From positions 1,116,001-1,180,000 of the forward strand of contig NZ_CP047210.1 of assembly GCF_030408775.1 (NCBI RefSeq): 64,000 bases of DNA, read 5' to 3'. Origin of the DNA: Corynebacterium fournieri (GTDB taxonomy: Bacteria > Actinomycetota > Actinomycetes > Mycobacteriales > Mycobacteriaceae). The notes beneath the pieces were generated by a model. That model had not been told where the DNA came from. It saw nothing but the letters and a program-made list of their open reading frames with translations, and did not search any database. Positions 46,330 through 54,614 of this stretch are shown piece by piece. Every line of letters begins with the position of its first letter. The first letter of the stretch is position 1. The translations under genes and the position numbers were made by a program.

Positions 46330-47799
46330 CTAGTAGCTCAGCTCCTCGCGCTCGCCGGACCAGGTGGTGTGGTAGGTGCCTTCCATGTCCACGCGCTTGT
46401 AGGTGTGGGCGCCGAAGAAGTCGCGCTGGCCCTGAATCAGGGCCGCCGGCAGGCGCGTGGCGCGCAGCGAGTCGTAGTAGGACAGCGAGGAGGCGAACAC
46501 CGGCACCGGCAGACCGAGCTGCGTCGCGGCGATGACGACGCGGCGCCAGGAATCCACCAGCCCCTTTTCCAGCTCGCCCTTGAAGTACGGGTCGAGCAGC
46601 AGCGACGGCAGCTCCGGGTCCTTTTCGTAGGCCTCCGTAATGCGGTCGAGGAACTTTGCGCGGATGATGCAGCCGCCGCGCCAGATGCGGGCCAGATCGC
46701 CCGGCTTGATGTTCCAGTTGTGCTCCTGGGAACCGGCGTTGATCTCGTCGAAACCCTGGGCATAGGCCACCAGCTTGGAGGCGTAGAGTGCCCGGCGCAC
46801 GTCTTCGATGAACGATTGCTTGTCGACGCCTACGGTCTCCAGCGTTTGAGTCTCACCCGACGGCAGCGTGGTCTCCTGCGCAGCCTCGCGCTGTGCCAGG
46901 GCAGAAGACAGCGCACGCGCGAAGACAGCCTCGCCGATGGCCGTGGTGGGCACGCCCAGGTCGAGCGCTTCCTTCACCGTCCACCTGCCGGTGCCCTTCT
47001 GGCCGGCCGCGTCGACGATGATGTCGATGAACGGTTTGCCGGTGCGCGCATCCACCTGGCGCAGCACCTCTGCCGTGATCTCGATGAGGTAGGAGTCCAG
47101 ATCGCCCTTGTTCCACTCGGTGAAGATGTCGGCGATTTCCGCCGGCTCGAGCCCGGCCGCGTAGCGCAGCAGGTGGTAGGCCTCGCCGATGACCTGCATG
47201 TCGGCGTACTCGATGCCGTTATGCACCATCTTGACAAAGTGGCCGGCGCCGTCCGGGCCGATGTGGGTGACGCACGGAGTGCCGTCCACCTTCGCGGAGA
47301 TGTCCTCCAGCAGCGGGCCGAGTGTTTCCCAGGACTCCACCGGTCCGCCCGGCATGATCGAGGGGCCGCGCAGCGCGCCTTCTTCGCCGCCGGAGATACC
47401 GGCACCCACGAAGTGGCGCCCCGCTGCGGCGACCTCGCGTTCGCGGCGGATCGTGTCCGTAAACAGCGCGTTGCCGCCGTCGATAATGATGTCGCCGTCG
47501 TCCATGGCCTCCACCAGCTGGGAGATCACCGCATCCGTGGCCGCGCCGGCCTGCACCATGATCACGGCCTTGCGCGGGCGCTCCAGGGAGGCGACGAACT
47601 CCTCGATCGTCTCCGCCGGCAGGAAGTTGCCTTCAGAGCCGAACTCCTCCATCACCGCACGGGTCTTTTCCGGGGAGCGGTTGTAGATAGCCACCGTGTG
47701 GCCCTTGGAGGCGAAGTTGCGGGCGAGGTTGGAGCCCATCACCGCCATGCCGACAACACCGATTTGAGCGAGCTGGTCACCGTTGCGTTCTGCAGTCAT
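46330..47799 (-). CDS. gnd: 6-phosphogluconate dehydrogenase, decarboxylating
   Basis: 489 residues from the ATG at 47799. It has the NADP-binding 'IGVVGMAVMGSNLARNFASKGHTVAIYNRSPEKT', the substrate-site 'GGEEGALRGPSIMPGG' and 'HFVKMVHNGIEY', and the C-terminal 'DFFGAHTYKRVDMEGTYHT'. It produces ribulose 5-phosphate, CO2 and NADPH. TAGAAT (47807-47812), 7 nt before the ATG, suggests a leaderless mRNA. It is divergent from the thioesterase gene. Confidence 0.96.
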   Translation of the reverse strand: MTAERNGDQLAQIGVVGMAVMGSNLARNFASKGHTVAIYNRSPEKTRAVMEEFGSEGNFLPAETIEEFVASLERPRKAVIMVQAGAATDAVISQLVEAMDDGDIIIDGGNALFTDTIRREREVAAAGRHFVGAGISGGEEGALRGPSIMPGGPVESWETLGPLLEDISAKVDGTPCVTHIGPDGAGHFVKMVHNGIEYADMQVIGEAYHLLRYAAGLEPAEIADIFTEWNKGDLDSYLIEITAEVLRQVDARTGKPFIDIIVDAAGQKGTGRWTVKEALDLGVPTTAIGEAVFARALSSALAQREAAQETTLPSGETQTLETVGVDKQSFIEDVRRALYASKLVAYAQGFDEINAGSQEHNWNIKPGDLARIWRGGCIIRAKFLDRITEAYEKDPELPSLLLDPYFKGELEKGLVDSWRRVVIAATQLGLPVPVFASSLSYYDSLRATRLPAALIQGQRDFFGAHTYKRVDMEGTYHTTWSGEREELSY

Positions 47800-47806
47800 A
47801 GGGCGA

Positions 47807-47844
47807 ATTCTACGCGGGGCAGCCGCACGCTGTTTCCGTATCAT
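47807..47844. promoter_or_regulatory. Divergent leaderless promoters of gnd and the thioesterase gene
   Basis: The reverse TAGAAT (47812-47807) lies 7 nt before the gnd ATG at 47799. The forward TATCAT (47839-47844) lies 7 nt before the ATG at 47852. Neither gene has a Shine-Dalgarno sequence. Confidence 0.5.
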
Positions 47845-47851
47845 CGGCAAC

Positions 47852-48301
47852 ATGGAATCCGCACAGCAAATGCGTCTTTACCACGAGGTCATCGAGGATC
47901 CCCTGACCCAGGAAGAACTTGTGTACATCAACTCGACCGACTTCGACTTCGCCCAACGGTTGGGGCTGAAGCTGACCTTCTGCTCCAAGGACCGCCTGGA
48001 AGGCGAACTCGTGGTGGATAAGCGCCACCTGCAACCCACCGGCATTGTCAACGGCGGTCTCTACTGCGTGATCGGGGAGACGGTCGCCTCCATCGCCGCT
48101 GTAGCGGCCAGCGGCAAACCTGCCGTGGGGATGAGCAACTACACCGACCTGCTTGGCAGTGTGCGTGAAGGAGAAACGATTCGGGCAGTGGCCGAACCGG
48201 TGCACGTCGGCAAGCGCACGCACTTGTGGCGCGTGGAGATGAGTCACGGCGACAAGCTAGCGGCTGTGACCAACCTCAAATTAATGGTGCTCGAGCAGTA
48301 G
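47852..48301 (+). CDS. PaaI-family hotdog thioesterase
   Basis: 149 residues from the ATG at 47852. The hotdog fold has 'HLQPTGIVNGGLYCVIGETVASIAAVAA', in which the usual HGG of PaaI enzymes is replaced by NGG, with Glu in 'GETVAS' as possible catalyst. It probably hydrolyses an aryl- or acyl-CoA ester. It ends exactly where the convergent corA gene ends (stops at 48299-48301 and 48304-48302). Confidence 0.85.
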   Translation: MESAQQMRLYHEVIEDPLTQEELVYINSTDFDFAQRLGLKLTFCSKDRLEGELVVDKRHLQPTGIVNGGLYCVIGETVASIAAVAASGKPAVGMSNYTDLLGSVREGETIRAVAEPVHVGKRTHLWRVEMSHGDKLAAVTNLKLMVLEQ

Positions 48302-49372
48302 CTAGAGCCAGTGGTTCTTGCGGAACCACCACCACATCGCAGAAATCGCGGCGAGCATGACCAACAGCGCGGCGGGGTAGCCGTAGCGCCACCCCAGCTC
48401 GGGCATGTTTTCAAAGTTCATGCCGTAGATGCCGGCCACCAGCGTCGGCACCGCAGCCATGCCCACGACCGCGGAGATGGTGCGCATGTCGGAGTTTTGC
48501 TGCATGGTGATCTTCGCCACCGAGGCATCCAGCAGCGACGTCAGGCGCTCGTCGAAGCCTGAGAGACGGTCGCTCACGATAGTGGAGTTGTCCTGCACGT
48601 CGCGGAAGTAGGTGCGCAGCACCTTACGCATGACATCCTTGTTGTTGGTCAGGCCGTTGCGCAGCGCAGGAGCCAGCGGGTCGATGGCGTGGCGCATCTC
48701 CAAAATCTCACGCTTGTAGGTGTAGATCTTGTCGATGTTGATCGTGCGGTGCGGCGTGAACACCTCGTTTTCGAGCTCGTCCACATCGCCCTCCAACAGA
48801 TCCGTGACCTTCAGATAGTTATCCACCAGATAGTCCGACACCGCCCAGGCGACAGCGGTCGGGCCGAGGACAGCGAGCTCTTCTTCTTCCTCCAGCTTCG
48901 CCGTGAGGTCCGGAAGACGCGCGCCGTGGCGAATAGTGATGGCGAACTTCTCGCCCACAATCATCTGCACCTCGCCGGTGGAAATGATCTCGCGGGCATC
49001 CGAGACTTCTTCGTCATCGCGGTAGGACACCGAGCGCACGACCATGAACAGCTGCTCGTCGTGGCGCTCGATCTTCGGCCGCTGATGCGCGTCAACGACG
49101 TCGTCGACCACCAGATCCTCCACGTCGAAGATCTCCGCGATCTTTTCCATCTGCTCCGTGGAGGGCTCTTTCAGGCTCAGCCACACAAATGCGTTTTCGT
49201 AGCGATCGACCACCTCGAGCGCGTGGGCCATGCGCACGTTGCCGGGCTGGCGCTTGCCGTCCACGAACACCCGGCAAAAGTCGATCTGACGCTCGAGCGG
49301 GACGGGGATGCCGGCAGTAGGGGGCTGTACCTTCTTCGGTCGTTGACCTGGCATGGGAATACGTGGTGGCAT
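48302..49372 (-). CDS. corA: CorA-family magnesium/cobalt channel
   Basis: 356 residues. The soluble funnel domain ends in two C-terminal helices; the first is followed by the selectivity motif YGMN ('VAGIYGMNFENMPELGW'). The last helix ends in the basic 'FRKNHWL' of the CorA basic ring. AGGGGG lies 8 nt before the ATG. It imports Mg2+ or Co2+ across the plasma membrane. Confidence 0.93.
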   Translation of the reverse strand: MPPRIPMPGQRPKKVQPPTAGIPVPLERQIDFCRVFVDGKRQPGNVRMAHALEVVDRYENAFVWLSLKEPSTEQMEKIAEIFDVEDLVVDDVVDAHQRPKIERHDEQLFMVVRSVSYRDDEEVSDAREIISTGEVQMIVGEKFAITIRHGARLPDLTAKLEEEEELAVLGPTAVAWAVSDYLVDNYLKVTDLLEGDVDELENEVFTPHRTINIDKIYTYKREILEMRHAIDPLAPALRNGLTNNKDVMRKVLRTYFRDVQDNSTIVSDRLSGFDERLTSLLDASVAKITMQQNSDMRTISAVVGMAAVPTLVAGIYGMNFENMPELGWRYGYPAALLVMLAAISAMWWWFRKNHWL

Positions 49373-49522
49373 TGCTGCAGCCCCCTTTCACTTGTGCGAG
49401 CGCCTGCGCCAAGTGGTGCGGGCCCTGTGCTGCGGGACAGTGCGCGCAACACGCGCGCACGACAACTTAGGTGATATTACGCGCTACTAGGCGCTTGTCT
49501 AACGGGGGTGGGACGAAGCGGA

Positions 49523-49566
49523 CAAAAGCGGTGATGCTCCGGTAAAACACCGGGTCACCACCGCTT
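49523..49566 (-). terminator. Terminator of the pfl operon
   Basis: On the reverse strand AAGCGGTG...CACCGCTTTTG forms an imperfect long hairpin with an inner CCGGT/ACCGG stem and a T run. It lies about 50 nt after the pflA stop. The 240-nt gap up to corA holds no gene. Confidence 0.6.
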
Positions 49567-49584
49567 GCTCGCGCGAGGACTGCC

Positions 49585-49616
49585 CTAGTACCTAGGGCGT
49601 GAGCCCTAGGTACTAG
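49585..49616. repeat. 14-bp perfect inverted repeat over the pflA stop codon
   Basis: CTAGTACCTAGGGC (49585-49598) and GCCCTAGGTACTAG (49603-49616) are exact inverses around a GTGA loop. The pflA stop codon TAG (49615-49613) lies inside one arm. No T run follows directly, so it looks more like an mRNA-stabilising or protein-binding hairpin than a terminator. Confidence 0.7.
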
Positions 49617-50488
49617 AAGACGGTCAGTCCGCGGGAGCGGAAGACCGAACGAACATGCTCGACCTTTTCCGGTGACGGGGGAGTGACATCCTCCAGCTCG
49701 TAGTGCATGCCGATCTTTTCCCACTTGTCGGCGCCCATGTTGTGGAACGGCAGCACCTCAACGCGTTCGACGGTGCCTTTCCAGCGCGCGACGATGTCGG
49801 CAACGTTCTGGACATTTTCTTCGCTGTCAGTCAGACCTGGCACAACAACGAAGCGGATCCACACCTTTTTGCCCATCTCGTGCAACCGGTCGCCGAAGTC
49901 GATCGTGGGTTGCAGCTGGCGGGAGGTGACCTTCTCGTAGGTCTCGGGGTCGCCGGACTTCACGTCCAGCAGCACCAGATCGATGTTCTCCAGGTCCTCG
50001 TCCGTCAAACGCGCGCCGAGGAAGCCCGAGGTATCGATAGTGGTGTGCACCCCCGCGTCGTGCACCGCCTTGAGCAGGCGGCGCGTAAACGCGATCTGGA
50101 ACAACGGCTCGCCGCCGGAGAGCGTGAGCCCTCCGCCGGAGGAGTTGAACACCGGCTTGTAGCGCAGCACGCGGCGCACGACGTCGTCGATACGCTCCAG
50201 CGTGCCTTCCTTCATTTCCATCGTGTCCGGGTTGTGGCAGTACTTACACCGCAGCGGGCAACCGGACAGGAAGATGGTCATCCGGGTGCCCGGGCCGTCC
50301 ACGGCGGTCACTAGTTCCCAGGAGTGGATGAGGCCGATTTCGCCGGAACGGCGTGCCTCAAACAGCTCGGGACGGGTGATCTCCAGGTCGTCGGTGGAAA
50401 GCCCGCCTAAACCGGCGGCGACGCCGCGCACGCGCTCACCCTGTTCGGGCGATAGCGTGACGACGCCGCTCGTTCCGTCTTGGGCCAT
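49613..50488 (-). CDS. pflA: Pyruvate formate-lyase activating enzyme (radical SAM)
   Basis: 291 residues. The radical-SAM cluster is CPLRCKYC (CX3CX2C), with 'TLSGGEPLFQIAF' and 'DTSGFLG' following in family order. The N-terminus has about 45 extra residues before 'IGLIHSWELVTAVDGPGTRMTIF' compared with E. coli PflA (246 residues). It generates the glycyl radical on its substrate; here that glycine belongs to the separate 83-residue protein encoded 3 nt upstream. Confidence 0.93.
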   Translation of the reverse strand: MAQDGTSGVVTLSPEQGERVRGVAAGLGGLSTDDLEITRPELFEARRSGEIGLIHSWELVTAVDGPGTRMTIFLSGCPLRCKYCHNPDTMEMKEGTLERIDDVVRRVLRYKPVFNSSGGGLTLSGGEPLFQIAFTRRLLKAVHDAGVHTTIDTSGFLGARLTDEDLENIDLVLLDVKSGDPETYEKVTSRQLQPTIDFGDRLHEMGKKVWIRFVVVPGLTDSEENVQNVADIVARWKGTVERVEVLPFHNMGADKWEKIGMHYELEDVTPPSPEKVEHVRSVFRSRGLTVF

Positions 50489-50491
50489 GAA

Positions 50492-50743
50492 CTATGCGCC
50501 CTGGTGGAAGGTACGGGAGATAACGTCGCGCTGCTGCTCCTTGGTCAGCTTGACAAAGTTCACAGCGTAGCCGGAGACGCGAACGGTGAGGTTCGGGTAG
50601 TTCTCCGGGTGCTCCATGGCGTCCTCGAGGGTGGACTCATCCAGCACGTTGATGTTGGCGTGGTACAGGCCGGACTCCATGTTGTGTGCGGAGCGGGAAG
50701 CCTTCATGGAAGCGAGGCGCTCGTCGAAAGTAGGGGTAGACAT
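50492..50743 (-). CDS. Detached glycyl-radical domain of pyruvate formate-lyase (GrcA-like)
   Basis: 83 residues. Residues about 25-83 match the last about 60 residues of a full-length pyruvate formate-lyase: '[23 protein letters not shown]', then the radical loop RVSGYAV with Gly58, then '[18 protein letters not shown]'. The first about 25 residues are a new extension. GAAGGAG lies about 6 nt before the ATG, a strong RBS. E. coli GrcA (YfiD) is a comparable free domain, but there it only repairs an intact PflB. Here the neighbouring PflB has no domain of its own. Confidence 0.88.
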   Translation of the reverse strand: MSTPTFDERLASMKASRSAHNMESGLYHANINVLDESTLEDAMEHPENYPNLTVRVSGYAVNFVKLTKEQQRDVISRTFHQGA

Positions 50744-50799
50744 GATGTTCTCCTTCAGAATGGGTAGATGGGGTAGGGAGGTCTGTGGCTTTACAGGGG

Positions 50800-52917
50800 T
50801 TATGCCGGGTGGATGGCCACGTCGGCGTTGTCCATGATGAAGCCGGCATCGAGGACACCGACCAGGTTGGTCACCTGCTCATCCTTGTTGCGGCCCAGGC
50901 CCGACGGGGTGATGGTGTTGGTCAGCGAGATGCCGTCCAGCGCATCGTTGTAGTCGAGCTTGCCCACGGACAGCATCGAAGCGACCATGCCGTGGCTGTC
51001 TGCGCCGTTCTCCGGGTTGGCGCCCGGTGCGAACGGGGTACCAGCCTTGTGGCCGGACGGGAAGGAGCCGGTGGCCTTGCCGTAGACAACGTTCGACGTA
51101 ATCGTCAGCACCGACTGGGTCGGGATAGCGTCGCGGTACAGCGGGATGGCCTTGATCTTCTGCATGACCGTGTGCACCACCGTGGCGGCGATGTCGTCCG
51201 CGCGGTCGTCGTCGTTGCCGTAGAACGGGAACTCGCCTTCCGTGACGTAGTCGACGATCAAGCCGGTCTCGTCGCGCACCGGGGTGACCTTGGCGTACTT
51301 AATCGCGGACAGGGAGTCGGCCACGATGGACAGGCCAGCGATGCCGCAACCCATGGTGCGGACGATGTCGGAATCGTGCAGCGCCATCTCGATGGACTCG
51401 TAGGCGTAGCGGTCGTGGCAGTAGTGGATGATGTTCAAAGCCTCGACGTAGGTGCCAACCACCCAGTCCAGCATCTCTTCGTACTTCTGCCACACCTCGT
51501 CGAAGTCCAGCGGGCCGTCGCCTTCGATCGGCGTGTGGTCGCCGTCGGTGACCTGCTTGCCGGTGACTTCGTCGCGGCCGCCGTTCATGGCGTACAGCAG
51601 AGCCTTCGCGGCGTTGACGCGGGCGCCGAAGAACTGCATCTGCTTGCCCACCTGCATCGGGGAGACGCAGCAGGCGATCGCGGCGTCGTCGCCCCACTTG
51701 TCGCGGATCTGCCTGTCAGACTCGTACTGCAGGGAGGACGTCTCGATGGAGATGGCTGCGCAGAATTCCTTGTAGCCAGCCGGAAGCGCCGGGTCCCAGA
51801 AGATGGTGATGTTCGGCTCTGGAGCCGGACCCAGGTTACGCAGGGTCTGCAGCAGGCGGAACGCCGTCTTGGTCACCTGGTGGCGACCGTCCTCAGAGAA
51901 GCCGGCGTCGGTCCAGGTAGCCCAGTAGGGGTCACCGGAGAAGATCTGGTCGTAGTCCTCGGTGCGCAGGAAGCGGACGATGCGCAGCTTCATCACCAGC
52001 GCGTCGATGATTTCCTGAGCTTCAACCTCGGTCAGCGTGCCGTTGGCGAGGTCGCGCTCGAAGTAGACGTCCAGGAAGGGGGAGAGGCGGCCGATGGACA
52101 TCGCGGCGCCGTCCTGGCTCTTCACGGAGGCGAGGTAGCCGAAGTAGGTCCACTGCACGGCTTCCTTGGCGTTGGTGGCCGGGCCGGAGATGTCGAAGCC
52201 GTAGTCGGCCGCCATCTTCTTCAGCTTGTTCAGTGCCTTGATCTGCTCGGAGTGCTCCTCGCGGTAGCGTGCCCAGTGCTCAGAGAAGCCCTTCTCCAGG
52301 GAAGCGTCCTTGGCCTGCTTCTTTTCCTCGATGAGGAAGTCCACGCCGTAGAGCGCCACCCGGCGGTAGTCGCCGATGATGCGGCCGCGGCCGTATGCGT
52401 CCGGCAGGCCCGTCACGATGTGAGAGGAGCGAGCGGCGCGGATGCGCGGCGTGTAAATGTCGAACACGGCGTCATTGTGGGTCTTGCGGTACTGCGTGAA
52501 GATCTTCTTCACATCCGGGTTGACCTCTTTGCCGGCCTCCTTGATGGCCTGCTCGACCATGCGCCAGCCGCCGTTCGGCATCATGGCGCGCTTGGTGGGG
52601 GTGTCGGTCTGCAAGCCCACGACGACATCGTCGTCTTCCGAGATGTAACCAGGCTTGAAGGCGTCAATGTCGGCCGGCGTTTCGGTGTCGACATCGAAGA
52701 CGCGACGCTCACGCTCGACGGCCAGGTAGTTCTTGTCAAGGTGATCCCACAGGCGCAGGGTCTTCTCCGTTGCGCCTTCGAGGAACGAGGCATCCCCGTC
52801 GTACGGGGTGTAGTTGCGTTGGACGAAATCGCGAACATCGATGCGTTCCATCCACGGTCCCGGCGTGAAGCCTTCCCACGCGCGGTCTTGAACTTGCGGC
52901 TCTGCTGAAACAGTCAC
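50800..52917 (-). CDS. pflB: Pyruvate formate-lyase lacking its glycyl-radical domain
   Basis: 705 residues from the GTG at 52917, which has AAGAAGGA 10 nt upstream; a TTG at 52941 would add eight residues. '[30 protein letters not shown]' opens the protein and the catalytic cysteine pair lies at residues 416-417 (IACCVSPM). It ends at '[23 protein letters not shown]', about 55 residues before the E. coli protein (760) would end, with no Gly-radical loop. It converts pyruvate plus CoA to formate and acetyl-CoA anaerobically. Confidence 0.92.
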   Translation of the reverse strand: MTVSAEPQVQDRAWEGFTPGPWMERIDVRDFVQRNYTPYDGDASFLEGATEKTLRLWDHLDKNYLAVERERRVFDVDTETPADIDAFKPGYISEDDDVVVGLQTDTPTKRAMMPNGGWRMVEQAIKEAGKEVNPDVKKIFTQYRKTHNDAVFDIYTPRIRAARSSHIVTGLPDAYGRGRIIGDYRRVALYGVDFLIEEKKQAKDASLEKGFSEHWARYREEHSEQIKALNKLKKMAADYGFDISGPATNAKEAVQWTYFGYLASVKSQDGAAMSIGRLSPFLDVYFERDLANGTLTEVEAQEIIDALVMKLRIVRFLRTEDYDQIFSGDPYWATWTDAGFSEDGRHQVTKTAFRLLQTLRNLGPAPEPNITIFWDPALPAGYKEFCAAISIETSSLQYESDRQIRDKWGDDAAIACCVSPMQVGKQMQFFGARVNAAKALLYAMNGGRDEVTGKQVTDGDHTPIEGDGPLDFDEVWQKYEEMLDWVVGTYVEALNIIHYCHDRYAYESIEMALHDSDIVRTMGCGIAGLSIVADSLSAIKYAKVTPVRDETGLIVDYVTEGEFPFYGNDDDRADDIAATVVHTVMQKIKAIPLYRDAIPTQSVLTITSNVVYGKATGSFPSGHKAGTPFAPGANPENGADSHGMVASMLSVGKLDYNDALDGISLTNTITPSGLGRNKDEQVTNLVGVLDAGFIMDNADVAIHPA

Positions 52918-53081
52918 AGTTGCACGGTCCTTCTTGGTCAAACTTGAAGCTTACCTGCGGCTGCGCTTGCCCAAATCTCAATCCCATGTACTTTCAAAGC
53001 GCTTGCCGCTCGACACCCATTGTATGACGCTGCGACAGAGAATAGGTAATACGTTTGGTGTGATTGTCGCCACTCTCACCC

Positions 53082-53125
53082 AAAAAGATTCCCGGCCCCG
53101 AATCACCAGTGGATTCGGGGCCGGG
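53082..53125 (-). terminator. Intrinsic terminator of ndh
   Basis: CCCGGCCCCGAATC (53091-53104) and GATTCGGGGCCGGG (53112-53125) are perfect inverses. On the reverse strand they are followed by a T5 run. Confidence 0.85.
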
Positions 53126-53142
53126 CAGGAGGGGAGTTGAGT

Positions 53143-54480
53143 TTACTTATCGTCCTTGACCTGCGGGTCAACGATCTGACCCTCGGTGACAGCAAGGTTG
53201 TGACGGGTGCGCGAGAAGGCGTTGATGGTCCACTCGTTGGCCGCAACGAGGCGGTTGCGGGTGCCGGTGAGGAAGGACAGGTGCACGCCGAGCCACATCA
53301 GCCAGCCGATGAAGCCGGTGATCTCTACCTTGCCCATCTTCACCACAGCGTTGAAGCGGTTGATGATCGCCATGGAGCCCTTGTCGAAGTACTCGAACGG
53401 GTCGCGGCTTTCCGGAGCGACGTCGTGCTCAACCTGTTCCTTAATGGTCTTGCCCACGTAAGCACCGGACTGGATAGCCACCTGCGCCACACCCGGGAGG
53501 CGGTCGCGGTTCATCATGTCGCCGATGATGAACAGGTTCCGCTCATCGCCCACGGACAGGTCGGCGTTGACCGCAACCTTGCCGGCGCGGTCCGCCTCGA
53601 CGCCGAGCTGTTCGGCGATCTGCTTGCCCAGCGGGGAAGCGGCAACGCCGGCGGACCAGATCTTGGTCGGGGTGTCGATGGTGGTTTCCTGCTCGGTCTT
53701 CATGTCCTTGTAGGTCACGGAGTCCGCGTCCACGTTGGTCACCATCGCGTTGAGGATGACGGTCACGCCCGCCTTCTCCAGCTCACGCTGCGCCTTCTTG
53801 CCCAGGCGCTTGCCAAACGGCGGCAGGACCTGCGGTGCGCCATCCAGCAGGTAGATCTTGGACTGTTCGGTGGAGAAGGAGTAGCGGCCGGATGTGAATG
53901 CGCGGTGCGCCATCTCGGCGACCTGGCCAGCCAGCTCCACACCGGTCGGACCTGCGCCGACGATGACGAAGGTCAGCTCACGCTCGCGCTCTTCCGGCGT
54001 CTGCGCCAGCTCAGCGCGCTCGAAGGCTGCGATGAGGCGAGCGCGGATCTCGAAAGCGTGATCCAACGTCTTCAGGCCCGGGGCGAACTGCGCAAAGTGG
54101 TCGTTGCCGAAGTAGGACTGGCCAGCGCCTGCAGCGACGATGAGGGAGTCGTAGGAGAAAGTGGTCTCCTTGCCGCCCTCGACGGAGGTGACGATCTTCG
54201 CCTTCGCGTCGACAGTTTCAACCGTGCCGCGCACCACGCGGACGTTCTGCTGGTCTGCGAACATCTGGCGGATGTCACCGGTGATCTCGCCGGAGGACAT
54301 CAGGCCGGTTGCCACCTGGTAGAGCAGCGGCGGGAACAGGTGGTGGTTGGTGTTGTTGATCAGCGTGATGTCGACATCAGCGTCCGCGAGCTCCTTCGCC
54401 GCGTTCACGCCGCCGAAACCTGCGCCCACAATGACAACGTGGTGGCGACTGCCTTCGGGGCGGTACACGTGTGAGGCCAT
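53143..54480 (-). CDS. ndh: Type II NADH dehydrogenase
   Basis: 445 residues. It has two nucleotide-binding motifs: 'HVVIVGAGFGGVNAAKELAD' for FAD and 'LTFVIVGAGPTGVELAGQVAEMAHRAF' for NADH. 'NLFIIGDMMNRDRLPGVAQVAIQSGAYVG' closes the FAD site. The C-terminal amphipathic region ('GFIGWLMWLGVHLSFLTGTRNR') attaches it to the membrane. It oxidises NADH and reduces menaquinone without pumping protons. RBS AGGAGAG is present. Confidence 0.94.
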   Translation of the reverse strand: MASHVYRPEGSRHHVVIVGAGFGGVNAAKELADADVDITLINNTNHHLFPPLLYQVATGLMSSGEITGDIRQMFADQQNVRVVRGTVETVDAKAKIVTSVEGGKETTFSYDSLIVAAGAGQSYFGNDHFAQFAPGLKTLDHAFEIRARLIAAFERAELAQTPEERERELTFVIVGAGPTGVELAGQVAEMAHRAFTSGRYSFSTEQSKIYLLDGAPQVLPPFGKRLGKKAQRELEKAGVTVILNAMVTNVDADSVTYKDMKTEQETTIDTPTKIWSAGVAASPLGKQIAEQLGVEADRAGKVAVNADLSVGDERNLFIIGDMMNRDRLPGVAQVAIQSGAYVGKTIKEQVEHDVAPESRDPFEYFDKGSMAIINRFNAVVKMGKVEITGFIGWLMWLGVHLSFLTGTRNRLVAANEWTINAFSRTRHNLAVTEGQIVDPQVKDDK

Positions 54481-54601
54481 AGGTGATCTCTCCTCGGGTC
54501 AATGACGTTATTTATTGGAACGGGGTACATAGTACGCGTGTGCCGCACAACGGCGAGGGCTGCCTCCGCCGTGGCACTCCGCCTGAAGGCTGTTGGGCCA
54601 C

Positions 54602-54614
54602 TAGCATTCGAGGA
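54602..54614 (+). promoter_or_regulatory. Putative leaderless -10 of the CFA-synthase-like gene
   Basis: TAGCAT (54602-54607) lies 7 nt before the ATG at 54615. It sits in the 134-nt gap between divergent genes. Confidence 0.5.

Noticed and set aside
50744-50799. Frameshift explanation for the split pyruvate formate-lyase
   Set aside because: A 56-nt non-coding gap, a strong RBS and a new N-terminal extension separate the two frames, so this is two genes and not one broken gene.
50785-52908. 707-codon forward open frame
   Set aside because: It lies entirely antisense to pflB and its protein is low-complexity Val/Asp/His/Arg sequence with no family resemblance.
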